Source of the DNA: Stappia sp. 28M-7
Lineage (GTDB): Bacteria > Pseudomonadota > Alphaproteobacteria > Rhizobiales > Stappiaceae
Length of the DNA: 64,000 nucleotides
Direction of reading: 5' to 3'
Assembly: GCF_014252955.1 (NCBI RefSeq)
Contig: NZ_JACMIA010000001.1
Location: forward strand, 1,302,001 to 1,366,000
Under the pieces are notes generated by a model that saw only the letters and a program-made list of their open reading frames with translations, did not search any database and was not told the origin of the DNA. A program made the position numbers and the translations under genes. This document shows, piece by piece, positions 54,001 through 63,592 of the stretch (position 1 is the stretch's first letter; the number at the start of each line of letters is the position of its first letter).

Positions 54001-54910
54001 AGAGCCGGTTGATGTTCTCGACCTGATCGCGAACGACGTCGTGGAACACCTTTGAGAAGAACTCGCCCCCGCGGCTGCGTCCGATCGCCGGAAAGATCGC
54101 CGAGAAGCGGAACTCGATCGCGGGGGTGAACGGCCTGATCGCAATCCTGTCCAGGTCGACGCCGATGACGGAAAAGATGTCGGCGATGGAGATGCCGAGC
54201 CCGGCCGACACATAGCTGGGCACCGTGTTGGAATACAGCGTCTGCGCGGTCCTGCCCGGCTGGACGCCCGCCGCCGTCATCTCCGCCTCGATCTGCATCC
54301 GCAACAGGCTGCTGACCCCCAGCGAGATGAACGGCTGCCCGTCCAGGTCGTGGACCGAGATCACATCCTGCTTCGCCAGCGGATGCGCCTTGGGCAGCAG
54401 GCAGATCGCGGTGGAAACGGGCATCTCGACATGGTCGATATCGGTGCGCTCCGGCGGCACGCGGCCAAGGCCGATGGAGAACTCGCTGCGCTGCAAGGCG
54501 TCGAGGATGTGCACCGAATTGTCGGAATGGATGAAGAAATCCATGTCCGGCTCTTTCTGGCGATAGCGGCGGATCGTTTCGGGCAGGGCGCCCGACGACA
54601 GGGTCGACATGGCGGCGATGCGCAGCCGCCCCTCGGACTTCTCGCGCATCTCGCGGGCATTCTCGCGCACCCGCTCCATCGCCTCGAAATACTTCTCGAC
54701 CTCCCGGAACAGGGCGACGGCCTCGGCCGTCGGGCGCACGCTGGACCACTTGCGGATGAACAGGGTCAGCCCGAGATCCGCCTCCAGGTCGCGCACCAGG
54801 CGCGTCACGGCCGGCTGGGTGATGTTCAGGATGCGGCCGGCGGCCGTCATGCTGCCGCTGATCATCACGGCGCGAAACGCCAGCATCTGTCGATGGTTGA
54901 GCGAGCGCAA
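53990..54910 (-). CDS. LysR-family transcriptional regulator
   Basis: A LysR protein of about 306 residues: the DNA-binding domain at about 5-65 includes SMTAAGRILNITQPAVTRLV and an effector domain follows. A TTG start at 54910 is preferred because GGAGGG lies about 8 bp upstream and the N-terminus (LRSLNHRQMLAF) fits the family; the frame is open to 54985. It is divergent from the DUF4392/TRAP operon at 55078 and probably regulates it. Confidence 0.9.
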   Translation of the reverse strand: MRSLNHRQMLAFRAVMISGSMTAAGRILNITQPAVTRLVRDLEADLGLTLFIRKWSSVRPTAEAVALFREVEKYFEAMERVRENAREMREKSEGRLRIAAMSTLSSGALPETIRRYRQKEPDMDFFIHSDNSVHILDALQRSEFSIGLGRVPPERTDIDHVEMPVSTAICLLPKAHPLAKQDVISVHDLDGQPFISLGVSSLLRMQIEAEMTAAGVQPGRTAQTLYSNTVPSYVSAGLGISIADIFSVIGVDLDRIAIRPFTPAIEFRFSAIFPAIGRSRGGEFFSKVFHDVVRDQVENINRLFTK

Positions 54911-55077
54911 CGTCTCTTCCCTCCGCCGCGAATCCTCTGGGGTTAGCCAAACATGACAGGTCCAGAGCCCGGAGGGGCATAACATTATCTGATGACGTAT
55001 TCCGTAATTCGATTCGCCAATGCGAGCCGCGGCTTCCTACGATCACGGTCATTCCGATACCTGAGAAGGAGCCAAGC

Positions 55078-56124
55078 GTGCCGGACATCATTGGTGAATA
55101 TGTCGACCGTCTGATCACAGTCGAGATGCGCAACCGCGGCATGAACCACAATATCATCGCTCCGATCTACAACGAGGCGCGGCGCGAGGGCGGCGGCCGT
55201 CCGATCACCGCCCGCGCGGCCGAAGCGCTGGTGGATCGGGTCGGCGAGGGCGACGTGGTCCTCATCGTCACGGGCGCGGGCTACTGGCCCGAAGTGCCGC
55301 ACGGCGAGAGCGACGGACCTCCGGGCGCCGTGTCGCTTGCGCGGGCGCTCTATTGGGGGCTGAAGGCCGTTCCGGTCTACGTCTCCGAAGTCTGCCATGC
55401 CCCGCCGATCAAGGCGTCGTCCGAGGCCGCCGGCATCATGATCCGCGACTACGAACTGGCGACCGGCCGCCGCATGGGCGCGGCCCAGGTGACCGCTCCC
55501 GAGGAGCAGGGCGACATCGACCAGTGGGCGAAGGACCTGCTCGAGCGGACGCAGCCCAAGGCGATCATCGCCATCGAGCGGCTCGGCCCGAACGAGAACG
55601 GCATCGTCCACTATTCGACCGGCGTTGCGCCGAAGAACTGTGTGAACCTTGGTCCCCTGTTCGACCAGGCGGCCGAGCGCGGCGTGCTCAGCATCGGCAT
55701 CGGCGACAATGGAAACGAGATCGGCTTCGGCCGCATCCATTCCTTCATGCAGGACTTCCACCCCTATGGCCGCGAGACGCAGACCGACAAGCCCGGCGGC
55801 GCCATCACGGTGACGGCCACGGACATCTTCCTGCCGGCCTCCATCTCCAACTGGGGCGCCTACGGCATCTCCGCGATGCTTGGCTTCCTGCTGAAGGACA
55901 AGGAGCTGGTCCAGGATCCGGAGACGGAAAAGCGCATCATCCGCGCCTGTCTGGATGCCGGCGGCTGGGAGATGCGCTACTGCACCTCGCGCTTCATCGT
56001 CGATGGGGCGGAAGGGGAGAGCTCCATGGCCATCGTGCAGCTGCTGCGCGACATGGTCCGACTGAACATTGCGCCGCCCGACCGCGGGCTGTCGCACGGC
56101 AAGATGAAAGAGGCGGCACAGTAA
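55078..56124 (+). CDS. DUF4392 (glutamate cyclase-like) protein
   Basis: A 348-residue protein of the family that includes the D-glutamate cyclase C-terminal domain. Hallmarks are IAIERLGPNENGIVHYSTG near residue 165 and SIGIGDNGNEIGFGRI near 205, which resemble acidic metal- or substrate-binding loops. D-glutamate cyclase converts D-glutamate to 5-oxo-D-proline; whether this protein acts on glutamate is not known. GTG start with AGAAGGAG upstream. It is followed after 86 bp by a TRAP transporter in the same direction, suggesting that the enzyme works on the imported compound. Confidence 0.82.
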   Translation: MPDIIGEYVDRLITVEMRNRGMNHNIIAPIYNEARREGGGRPITARAAEALVDRVGEGDVVLIVTGAGYWPEVPHGESDGPPGAVSLARALYWGLKAVPVYVSEVCHAPPIKASSEAAGIMIRDYELATGRRMGAAQVTAPEEQGDIDQWAKDLLERTQPKAIIAIERLGPNENGIVHYSTGVAPKNCVNLGPLFDQAAERGVLSIGIGDNGNEIGFGRIHSFMQDFHPYGRETQTDKPGGAITVTATDIFLPASISNWGAYGISAMLGFLLKDKELVQDPETEKRIIRACLDAGGWEMRYCTSRFIVDGAEGESSMAIVQLLRDMVRLNIAPPDRGLSHGKMKEAAQ

Positions 56125-56210
56125 AGCCGCCCGACCACGGGCCTTGCCGGCCCGCACGGCCCTGCCGGACCATCGGCAGGGCCAGCCCCACCCGACAGAG
56201 AGGATTTCCC

Positions 56211-57293
56211 ATGAACACTCTTGCAAGACTGCTCGGCGCCACGGCTCTGGCCTGCATTCTCCCCCTGGTCGCAGCGGCTCAGGACCTGCCGCAGACCAAG
56301 CTCTCGGTGATCGGCTCGCCGGTGAACTCGCCGAACTGGACCAACGTGCTGCAGCCGTTCTGGAACGAGACGGTCCCGGCCGACAGCAACGGCCGCGTCA
56401 CGGCAAACGCGGTCAGCATGACCGACCTCGGGGCGAAGGGCCCCGAGCTGATGCGCCTTGCCGCCTCGGGCGTTGCGGACATCGTTGCGGGCAGCACGAC
56501 CCTGATTTCCGGCGAGCTGCCGGAGAACGACTCCATCGATCTTGCCGGCCTCGCGCAGGACATCGACACGCTGCAGAAGATCATCGACGCCTATCGCCCG
56601 ACGCTGGAAGAGCGCTACCGCGAGCGCCTCGGCGTCGTCCCGCTCGGCTTCTGGCCGACCGGCGCGCAGGTCCTGTGGTGCGCGACCCCGGTCGAAGGCC
56701 TCGACGATCTGGCGGGCAAGAAGGTGCGCGTGTTCTCCACCACCACCTCCTCGCTGACGGCGGCGCTGGGCGCCACGCCCGTCACCATGGCCTTCAACGA
56801 GGTGGTTCCGGCCATGCAGCGCGGCGTCATCGACTGCGCGTTCACCGGATCGAACTCGGGCAACAACGCGAAATGGACGGATGTCGCAACGCATCTGGTC
56901 GACCTGACCGTCGGCTGGGGCGTCAACTTCATCGTCGCCAATTCTAAGACCTGGGACGCGCTGGACCCGGCCGTTCAGACCTTCCTGCGCGACGAGGTGC
57001 GCACCAAGCTGGAGCCCGCGGGCTGGGAGATGGCCCGTGTCGCCACGCAGCAGGGCATCTGGTGCTCGGTCGGCGACGACCGCTGCGAGCCCGAGTCCAC
57101 CGCCCCGCGCAACCTGACGAAAGCCGGCCTGAAGCTGGTCGAGCTGACCGAGGCAGAGAGCGCGCGCCTTCGCGAGATCGTCGCCGAGCATGTCATGCCC
57201 GAATTCACGCAGGCCTGCGGCTCCGACTGCGTTGCCCGCTGGAACGAGACCGTCGGCACTGTCCTGGACATCCAGCTGAACGCGGCGAGGTAA
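56211..57293 (+). CDS. TRAP transporter substrate-binding protein (DctP type)
   Basis: A 360-residue periplasmic binding protein with a signal peptide (cut near residue 22, LVAAAQ). GKKVRVFSTTTSSLTAALG near residue 175 holds the conserved Arg and VVPAMQRGVIDCAFTG follows. Four Cys in the C-terminal part (WCSVGDDRCEP and ACGSDC) may form two disulfides, unusual for the family. The family N-terminus with signal peptide starts at ATG 56211, with AGAGAGGA upstream. Confidence 0.92.
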   Translation: MNTLARLLGATALACILPLVAAAQDLPQTKLSVIGSPVNSPNWTNVLQPFWNETVPADSNGRVTANAVSMTDLGAKGPELMRLAASGVADIVAGSTTLISGELPENDSIDLAGLAQDIDTLQKIIDAYRPTLEERYRERLGVVPLGFWPTGAQVLWCATPVEGLDDLAGKKVRVFSTTTSSLTAALGATPVTMAFNEVVPAMQRGVIDCAFTGSNSGNNAKWTDVATHLVDLTVGWGVNFIVANSKTWDALDPAVQTFLRDEVRTKLEPAGWEMARVATQQGIWCSVGDDRCEPESTAPRNLTKAGLKLVELTEAESARLREIVAEHVMPEFTQACGSDCVARWNETVGTVLDIQLNAAR

Positions 57294-57298
57294 CGGGG

Positions 57299-57850
57299 TT
57301 GGGCAACCTTCTGGTCTCTCGCAAGCTGGCGCGACTGGCCCGGTTTTCCGCCATCGGCAGCGGGCTGCTGCTCCTGGGCGCGGCCGGCCTGATGACGGTG
57401 GAAATCCTGTCGCGCCGCCTCTTTCACTTCGGCCTCATCGGCGTCGACGAACTGGCCGGCTATGCCTTCGCCATCGCCATGGCCTGGGGCTTTGCCCAGG
57501 CCCTGTTCATGCGGGCGCATATCCGCGTGGACCTCGTCTATCTGCAGTTGCCGGCCGGGGTGCAGCGGTTTCTGGACGTCGTGGCGCTCGGGGCGTTCAC
57601 CGGGATCATCGGCATCCTGGTCACTCATGCCTTCGGCACGCTGGCGGAATCCCTGCGCCTTGGGGCACGCGCCAGCACGCCGCTGGCAACGCCCCTGTGG
57701 ATCCCGCAGGCGCTCTGGCTGGCCGGGCTGATCTTCTTCCTGATCTGCCTTGCGGCCCTGCTGTTCGATCTGATGCGCGCGCTCGTCCGGGGCGACCAGG
57801 CCCTGGCGGCCGAGCTGGGCGCCTCGGAATCGGCATTGCGGAGGCGGTGA
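57299..57850 (+). CDS. TRAP transporter small permease subunit (DctQ type)
   Basis: A 183-residue protein with four hydrophobic segments and the conserved GVDELAGYAFAIAMAWGFAQ and RAHIRVDLVYLQLP. TTG at 57299 is the best start: it lies 5 bp after the binding-protein stop and GAGG is about 8 bp upstream. It is one base before the large subunit gene. Confidence 0.9.
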   Translation: MGNLLVSRKLARLARFSAIGSGLLLLGAAGLMTVEILSRRLFHFGLIGVDELAGYAFAIAMAWGFAQALFMRAHIRVDLVYLQLPAGVQRFLDVVALGAFTGIIGILVTHAFGTLAESLRLGARASTPLATPLWIPQALWLAGLIFFLICLAALLFDLMRALVRGDQALAAELGASESALRRR

Positions 57851-57851
57851 G

Positions 57852-59132
57852 ATGGGCATTGCGCTGATCCTTCTGTTCGTCCTGATCGCGCTGGGTCTGC
57901 CGATCGCCGCGGTGCTTGGTTGGCTCGCCGTGCTGCTGGACTGGCTGCTGTCGCCCTTTCCCCTGCAGCGGGCCTTCGGCGAGATCGCCTGGTCGCACAG
58001 CATCGAGTTCACGCTGATCGCGATCCCCATGTTCATCATGATGGGCGAGATCCTGCTGCGCTCGGGCATCGCGGACCGCATGTACAACGGGGTCGCGGCC
58101 TGGCTCGGCTGGCTGCCCGGCGGGTTGATGCACGCCAATATCGGGGCCAGCGCCCTGTTCGCGGCAACGTCCGGCTCCAGCGTCGCCACGGCCGCGACCA
58201 TCGGCACCACCGCCATGCCGCAGGTCGACCGCCACGGCTACAGCGAGCGCTTGTTCCTCGGCTCTCTGGCGGCCGGCGGCACGCTCGGCATCCTGATCCC
58301 GCCGTCGATCAACATGATCATCTACGGGTTCCTGACCGACACATCCGTCCCGCGCCTGTTCATGGCGGGGCTGATCCCCGGCATCGTGCTGGCGGCGATC
58401 TTCTCGCTGGTCATCGTCGTGCTGTGCATCGTCAAGCCCTCGCTGGACGGCGACCGCAGCGCGCCGACCGCGCGGGCCCTGCTGGCCAGCCTGCCGGCAT
58501 TGGCGCCGCCTCTGGGGCTGTTCGCGGTGGTGATCGGGTCGATCTATGCCGGCTGGGCCACCCCGACGGAGTCCGCGTCCATCGGCGTCATCGTCTCCTT
58601 GATGCTCGCCGCGCTCTACCGGCGGCTCAGCTGGGAGATGCTGGTCGAGGTGTTCATCGGCACCATCCGCACCTCCTCGATGATGATCCTGATCACGTTG
58701 CTGGCCTTCCTGCTCAACTTCGTCATCGGCGCGACGGGAATGGCCAATGTGGTCAACGACTTCGTGAGCGGCCTCAACTGGAGCCCGCTGTCGACGATGT
58801 TGATGATCCTGCTCGTCTATCTGGTGCTGGGCATGTTCATGGACACGCTGGCGATGATCGTGCTGACGATCCCCATCGTCACGCCCATCGTCGTCGGCCT
58901 CGGCTACGACCCGATCTGGTTCGGCGTCATGATGGTGCTGGTGGCCGAAACCTCGGTGCTGACGCCGCCCATCGGCATGCTCTGCTACGTCGTGCACGGC
59001 GTGCGGGGCAGGGGCGATCTGACGGACGTGTTCATCGGCGTCACGCCGTTCATCGCCGCGCTGATGGGCATGATCGCCCTGATGCTGGCATGGCCGGAAC
59101 TCGCCCTGTGGCTGCCGGGGCGCCTCTACTAG
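57852..59132 (+). CDS. TRAP transporter large permease subunit (DctM type)
   Basis: A 426-residue channel subunit with about twelve hydrophobic segments. Signatures: FAATSGSSVATAATIGTTAM near residue 105, GGTLGILIPPSINMIIYGF near 145 and GWATPTESASIGVIVSLM near 235. It is the last gene of the operon that begins with the DUF4392 gene and is followed by a strong intrinsic terminator at 59162. Confidence 0.94.
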   Translation: MGIALILLFVLIALGLPIAAVLGWLAVLLDWLLSPFPLQRAFGEIAWSHSIEFTLIAIPMFIMMGEILLRSGIADRMYNGVAAWLGWLPGGLMHANIGASALFAATSGSSVATAATIGTTAMPQVDRHGYSERLFLGSLAAGGTLGILIPPSINMIIYGFLTDTSVPRLFMAGLIPGIVLAAIFSLVIVVLCIVKPSLDGDRSAPTARALLASLPALAPPLGLFAVVIGSIYAGWATPTESASIGVIVSLMLAALYRRLSWEMLVEVFIGTIRTSSMMILITLLAFLLNFVIGATGMANVVNDFVSGLNWSPLSTMLMILLVYLVLGMFMDTLAMIVLTIPIVTPIVVGLGYDPIWFGVMMVLVAETSVLTPPIGMLCYVVHGVRGRGDLTDVFIGVTPFIAALMGMIALMLAWPELALWLPGRLY

Positions 59133-59161
59133 GCGCGGCCCGCTTCGGCCCAAAACGATCG

Positions 59162-59208
59162 AGGCCCGGCCAGCCGTCATGCGGCTGGCCGGGCCTTTGT
59201 CTTTTTTT
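59162..59208 (+). terminator. Intrinsic terminator of the DUF4392-TRAP operon
   Basis: A perfect 15-bp stem (AGGCCCGGCCAGCCG / CGGCTGGCCGGGCCT) with a TCATG loop, followed by TTTGTCTTTTTTT. It begins 30 bp after the TRAP large-subunit stop. It is the clearest intrinsic terminator in the window. Confidence 0.95.
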
Positions 59209-59416
59209 GGTGCCCGCCTTGCGCCCTCGACAGGATCGCAAGCCCCTCCGCGCGGCAACGGGAGAATTGACTCCGCACAACCTGCAATTTTTATCGGAAA
59301 AACCAATAATTATATCCAAAAAAGGCAGGTTATCCGATCAAGCCTTCTGACGCAGGGTTGGGTGTCCGGCGGGTTTTCGCGCTGGCACATTTCGCGATAC
59401 CCGTCAGGAGCCAGAG

Positions 59417-60307
59417 TTGAGCGCCGTCTATCTGAATTACTCGCAAGCCGAACTGGACCGGGCGTACGACCAATCGTGCTGGGCTCCCGAAATGGCGGCT
59501 ACGCTCGCCGCCTATGCCGCGCTAAGTCTTGCCCAGCGACATGAAACGCCGGCGGAAACCTTCCGCTATGCGGACGACGACATGGGCGGGATCGATGTTT
59601 TCAACGCTTCCGCCGACGGGCCGCTGATCTATTTTCTCCATGGCGGCGCCTGGCGGTCGGGCGACCGTTCCATGTACAGCTTTCTTGCGCGCAACCTGGA
59701 CCTGACCGGGTGTCCGCTGGCGGTGCCCGATTATCCCAAGATCCAGTCGGTCGGCTTGCCGGCGATGGTCGACTGGGTCGCCGCGGCCCTGCGCGCCCTG
59801 CTGGCGCAGCGGCCCGACTATGCCCGGCGCGGCCTGGTCCTGGCGGGCCACAGTTCCGGCGCGCATCTGGCCGCATGTCTGGCGACCGGGGCAGGAGGCC
59901 CCGACATCGCGCAGCGCGTGTCCGCCTGTCTGCTCGTCTCGGGCATCTACGACATGGAGCCGGTGCTGCTGTCGAGCCGGCGCAGCTATGTGAATCTGAC
60001 GGAGGCGGAGGCCCTTCGGCTGAGCCCGCTCGAGCATATCGAGGTGCTTGAGCCCGGCCGCATCGTCCTCGCCTACGGCTCGCGCGAGAGCCCGGAATTC
60101 GTCCGGCAGGCGGAGGCCTTCGGCCGGGCGCTGGTCTCGATGCGGCACGATGTCCGGATGCTGCGGATCGAGGACCGCGATCATTTCTCCATCCTTCTGG
60201 AATGCAACGATCCCGCCAGCGCGCTCTGGCAGGCCCTGACGTCGCTGACGGCGTCGACGCCGCGCTGTGAAGCGCCGCGGACCAAGGAGATGCAAGGACC
60301 GGACTAG
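59417..60307 (+). CDS. Alpha/beta hydrolase, kynurenine formamidase/esterase-like
   Basis: A 296-residue hydrolase. HGGAW near residue 76 forms the oxyanion hole and GHSSG near 143 holds the nucleophilic Ser. RIEDRDHFSILLE near 255 holds the probable His. The pattern fits the HSL/kynurenine formamidase-like group acting on esters or formamides. TTG start at 59417 with AGGAG 6 bp upstream. It lies 25 bp before the TAXI binding-protein gene, so it probably processes the substrate of that transporter. Confidence 0.88.
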   Translation: MSAVYLNYSQAELDRAYDQSCWAPEMAATLAAYAALSLAQRHETPAETFRYADDDMGGIDVFNASADGPLIYFLHGGAWRSGDRSMYSFLARNLDLTGCPLAVPDYPKIQSVGLPAMVDWVAAALRALLAQRPDYARRGLVLAGHSSGAHLAACLATGAGGPDIAQRVSACLLVSGIYDMEPVLLSSRRSYVNLTEAEALRLSPLEHIEVLEPGRIVLAYGSRESPEFVRQAEAFGRALVSMRHDVRMLRIEDRDHFSILLECNDPASALWQALTSLTASTPRCEAPRTKEMQGPD

Positions 60308-60332
60308 ACCAACCAAACACCGGAGAGGGAAA

Positions 60333-61301
60333 ATGGGAGTGAGTTCAATGAGAATGACGTCGATTATCTGCGCCGCCGCGTTGATGTGCGGAGCAGCGCC
60401 AGCCCTGGCCGAGCAATATTCCATCGGAACCCTGCCCCAGGGCAGCAGCGGCTATGTCATCGCCGCGGCCATCGCCTCGACGGCCAGCGACCACACGAGC
60501 AACGACTTCATCGCCGTTGCGACGGGCGGCGCGAACCTCGTGTTACCGCAGGTGAATTCCGGCGAGATGGACTTCGCCACCTCCAACATGATCGAGGCGT
60601 CCTACGCCGTCACCGGCACGGGCAATTTCGAGGGCATGCCCTTGCCCGAGCTGCGGATCGCCGCGGTGCTGCCGCGCTATCAGGTCGGCCTGCTCGTGCG
60701 CCGCGACAGCGAGTTCAAGACGGCGGCCGATCTGGCCGGCCGCCCGGTGCCGACCCAGTACAGCGCGATGAAGATGATCGAGCTGATGCAGGACGCCACG
60801 CTCGCGGCGGAAGGGCTGGACTCGTCCCGCTTCGAGGCGACCGCGGTGCCCAACTTCGCCAAGGCCGTCGAGCTGCTCGCCGCCGGCCGTGTCGATGCGG
60901 CCTATGCGGCGGCGACCAGCGCCCAGGTGCGCGAGGCGGATGCCTCCGTCGGCGTCCGCTTCCTCGGCGTCAATGCCGTGCCGGGCGGCGAGGAGAAGAT
61001 GCAGGAGATCGCGCCCGGCTCCTATCTCGACACGATGGAGCCGGGGCCGGGTCTGGTTGGCGTCGACAAGCCGCTCACCATGTTCAGCTATGAATATGCC
61101 CTGCTCGTCGGCGCGCATGTGCCGGATCAGGTGGTCCATGACCTGGTGAAGGCGCTCTACGAAAACCAGAAGGAACTGGCCGAGACCTCGCCGCACTTCA
61201 AGGGATGGGAGCCGGCCAAGATCTATCGCCCGTCGAAGAAGGCGAAGTATCACCCGGGCGCGGAAGCCTTCTTCCGTGAAGCCGGTCTCCTGAAGGACTG
61301 A
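60333..61301 (+). CDS. TAXI family TRAP transporter substrate-binding protein
   Basis: A 322-residue periplasmic binding protein with a signal peptide (about 27 residues, PALA cut). SIGTLPQGSSGYVIAAAIAS and VATGGANLVLPQVNSGEMDF are the N-terminal features of TAXI proteins, which bind carboxylates such as glutamate, 2-oxoglutarate or aromatic acids. The ATG at 60333 follows GGAGAGGG. The matching fused permease is the next gene, now separated by a MITE-like insertion of about 270 bp. Confidence 0.9.
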   Translation: MGVSSMRMTSIICAAALMCGAAPALAEQYSIGTLPQGSSGYVIAAAIASTASDHTSNDFIAVATGGANLVLPQVNSGEMDFATSNMIEASYAVTGTGNFEGMPLPELRIAAVLPRYQVGLLVRRDSEFKTAADLAGRPVPTQYSAMKMIELMQDATLAAEGLDSSRFEATAVPNFAKAVELLAAGRVDAAYAAATSAQVREADASVGVRFLGVNAVPGGEEKMQEIAPGSYLDTMEPGPGLVGVDKPLTMFSYEYALLVGAHVPDQVVHDLVKALYENQKELAETSPHFKGWEPAKIYRPSKKAKYHPGAEAFFREAGLLKD

Positions 61302-61342
61302 TCGAGGATGCCGGGCAGCGGCGAGGTGCCGTTGCCCGGCCC

Positions 61343-61610
61343 TAGGTCGTGAACTCATAATTCTGACGAGAAACGGTATGCCCGAACCTGATCGGATACA
61401 AGGAGCAAGGCCGCAGGAAACCATCAGGTTTTCAAGGGTTTGCGGCGCTGTTGCCGGCGGGTTCCGGCATACCCGAAGGGCGCCGTTCGAGCTGCGATCT
61501 GCGGCGTCGGATCGCTCGGCCGGGGGACCTGCCCCGGCCATCGCGCTCCTCCTGGCATGTCATTGCCCGAACCGGCGCCGTTTCCGGCAAAATTATGAGT
61601 TCACGACCTA
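61343..61610. mobile_element. MITE-like element with about 34-bp inverted terminal repeats
   Basis: A segment of about 264 bp flanked by TA (or CTAG) duplications and imperfect inverted repeats: the left end reads GGTCGTGAACTCATAATTCT and the right end, reversed, GGTCGTGAACTCATAATTTT. No transposase gene is inside. It occupies nearly all of the gap between the TAXI binding-protein and fused-permease genes. Its termini differ from those of the element at 20239, so it is a second family. Confidence 0.7.
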
Positions 61611-61640
61611 GTGCAAGGGTCTTGTGGAAGGGTCTTGAAG

Positions 61641-63590
61641 ATGAGGCAATCTCTGGACGGATCGGACGCGCGGACGGGCGTCGATCGGCTTTTTGCCGGC
61701 CTTCGCACGGCATTTGCCGTGTCGATACCTCTGCTCGCCGTCGGCTTCTGTCTGGATGCGCCGCGCCGGCTCGGTTACGTCATCTACGACGAGCAGTTCC
61801 TGGCGTTTCTGGTCGGCCTGTGCCTGGCGCTGGTCTTCCTGTCGACCGGACCGCGCGGCAAGGCGCGGGACCGTGCCGCGCCTTGGTACGACATCCTCGC
61901 CGCGGCAGTCGGCCTCGGCGTCTGTCTGTTCATCGCCTCGGACTACGAGGGGATTTCCATGGCGTCCGCCATGAACCCGATGGCACATCTGTTTCCCGCC
62001 CTCGCCGTGATCCTGCTGTTGCTGGAGGGTGTGCGCCGCGTTGCCGGCTTCGCCCTGATGGCCATCATCCTTGTCTTTCTAATCTACGGGCTGTGGGGCT
62101 ACATGATGCCCGCGCCGCTGACCGGCCAGCAGGTCTCTCCCCAGCGGCTGGCGGTCCAGATCGCCTTCGACCCGAGCGCTATCCTCGGTACGGCGCTGTT
62201 CATCTGCGCGACCGCCGTGGTCACATTCATCCTGTTCGGCTCGATCCTGGAAAAGGCGGGCGGCACGGAATTCTTCAACGATATCTCGCTTGCCCTGTTC
62301 GGCGGCTATCGCGGCGGAGCTGCCAAGATCGCCGTGGCCTCGTCGGCGCTGATGGGCTCTATCTCGGGCAGTGCGGTCGCCAATGTCGTCTCGTCCGGCG
62401 TCATCACCATCCCCTTGATGAAGCGCAGCGGCTATCGCGCGCAGACCGCCGCGGCGGTCGAGACCGTCGCCTCCACCGGCGGCCAGTTGGCCCCGCCCGT
62501 GATGGGCGCCGCGGCCTTCCTGATGGCCGACTTCCTGCAGGTGGATTATTCGGAAGTCGTGCTGGCCGCGTTGATCCCGGCCTTGCTCTACTTCCTCTCC
62601 ATCTTCTTCCAGGTCGACCTTGCTGCCGCGCGCCGGGGCCTGCGCGCGCTTTCGAAGTCCGAGCTGCCGGCGGCGCGCGCGGTCATGGCGCGGGGCTGGA
62701 TCTATCCGCTGCCCTTCGTCGTCCTGATCGTCGCGATGTTCTGGCTGCATCTGCGGGTCGAGGAAGCGGCCCTGTGGGCCTGCGTCTCCCTGCTGCCGAT
62801 CCTCCTCTGGAAGAAGGGGGGCCGGCGCAGCCCGGTCGACCTGTTCGCCGCCTTCGTGGCGGCCGGCCGGTCGTCGGTGTCCGTCATCCTGATTGCGGCG
62901 GCGGCAGGCATCATCATCGGCATCCTCAACCTGACCGGGCTCAGCTTCTCGCTCACGCGCATCCTGATCACGCTCGGCGAGAACAACCTGTTCCTGCTGC
63001 TCCTGCTGTCGGCGGCCCTGTCCATCGTTCTGGGAATGGGCATGCCGACCGTCGGCGTCTATGTGCTGCTGGCCACCCTGGTCACCCCCTCGATGATCAA
63101 GCTGGGGGTGGAGCCCATCGCCGCGCACATGTTCGTTCTCTACTTCGGCATGATGTCGATGATCACCCCGCCGGTCGCGGTGGCGGCGTTTTCGGCCGCG
63201 ACCCTTGCGTCCAGCCCGCCGATGCGCACGGCGATCGAGGCGACGATCATGGCCTGGCCGGCCTTCGTCGTGCCGTTCCTCTTCGTGTTCTCGCCCACCT
63301 TGCTGGGCGTCGGGCCGAGCCTTGCGGTGGTTGCCTCGACGGTGACGGCGCTTGCCGGCGTGTGGTGCATCACGGCGGGCGGCATCGGCTACATCCGCGA
63401 CGCCGCCGGCCCGCTGTCGCGGCTGCTCATCTTCGCGGCCGGCGCCGCATTGCTGATGCCCACCGACCTGTTCCAGGGCGCGCTTCTGCTCAATATCGCG
63501 GGCCTTGCGGTCATGATCGCGATGCTGGTGTTGTCCAGGAGAGCCAGGTCCGTCTCGGTATCCGCCCCGCAGGAAACGCGGGCCGGATAG
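61641..63590 (+). CDS. TRAP transporter fused permease (4TM/12TM), TAXI partner
   Basis: A 649-residue membrane protein joining the small and large TRAP subunits, as is usual for TAXI systems. Roughly the first 180 residues hold the DctQ-like segments and the rest the DctM-like channel, with SALMGSISGSAVANVVSSGV near 240 and VETVASTGGQLAPPVMGAAA near 280. The ATG at 61641 has GGAAGGG upstream. The MITE-like insertion in front may affect its transcription. Confidence 0.93.
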   Translation: MRQSLDGSDARTGVDRLFAGLRTAFAVSIPLLAVGFCLDAPRRLGYVIYDEQFLAFLVGLCLALVFLSTGPRGKARDRAAPWYDILAAAVGLGVCLFIASDYEGISMASAMNPMAHLFPALAVILLLLEGVRRVAGFALMAIILVFLIYGLWGYMMPAPLTGQQVSPQRLAVQIAFDPSAILGTALFICATAVVTFILFGSILEKAGGTEFFNDISLALFGGYRGGAAKIAVASSALMGSISGSAVANVVSSGVITIPLMKRSGYRAQTAAAVETVASTGGQLAPPVMGAAAFLMADFLQVDYSEVVLAALIPALLYFLSIFFQVDLAAARRGLRALSKSELPAARAVMARGWIYPLPFVVLIVAMFWLHLRVEEAALWACVSLLPILLWKKGGRRSPVDLFAAFVAAGRSSVSVILIAAAAGIIIGILNLTGLSFSLTRILITLGENNLFLLLLLSAALSIVLGMGMPTVGVYVLLATLVTPSMIKLGVEPIAAHMFVLYFGMMSMITPPVAVAAFSAATLASSPPMRTAIEATIMAWPAFVVPFLFVFSPTLLGVGPSLAVVASTVTALAGVWCITAGGIGYIRDAAGPLSRLLIFAAGAALLMPTDLFQGALLLNIAGLAVMIAMLVLSRRARSVSVSAPQETRAG

Positions 63591-63592
63591 GT

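Noticed and set aside
57621-59306. 561-codon minus-strand frame opposite the TRAP large permease
   Set aside because: Composition is dominated by Arg, Gln, Asp and His, typical of antisense to membrane-protein genes. No motif, and the opposite strand has a clear gene.
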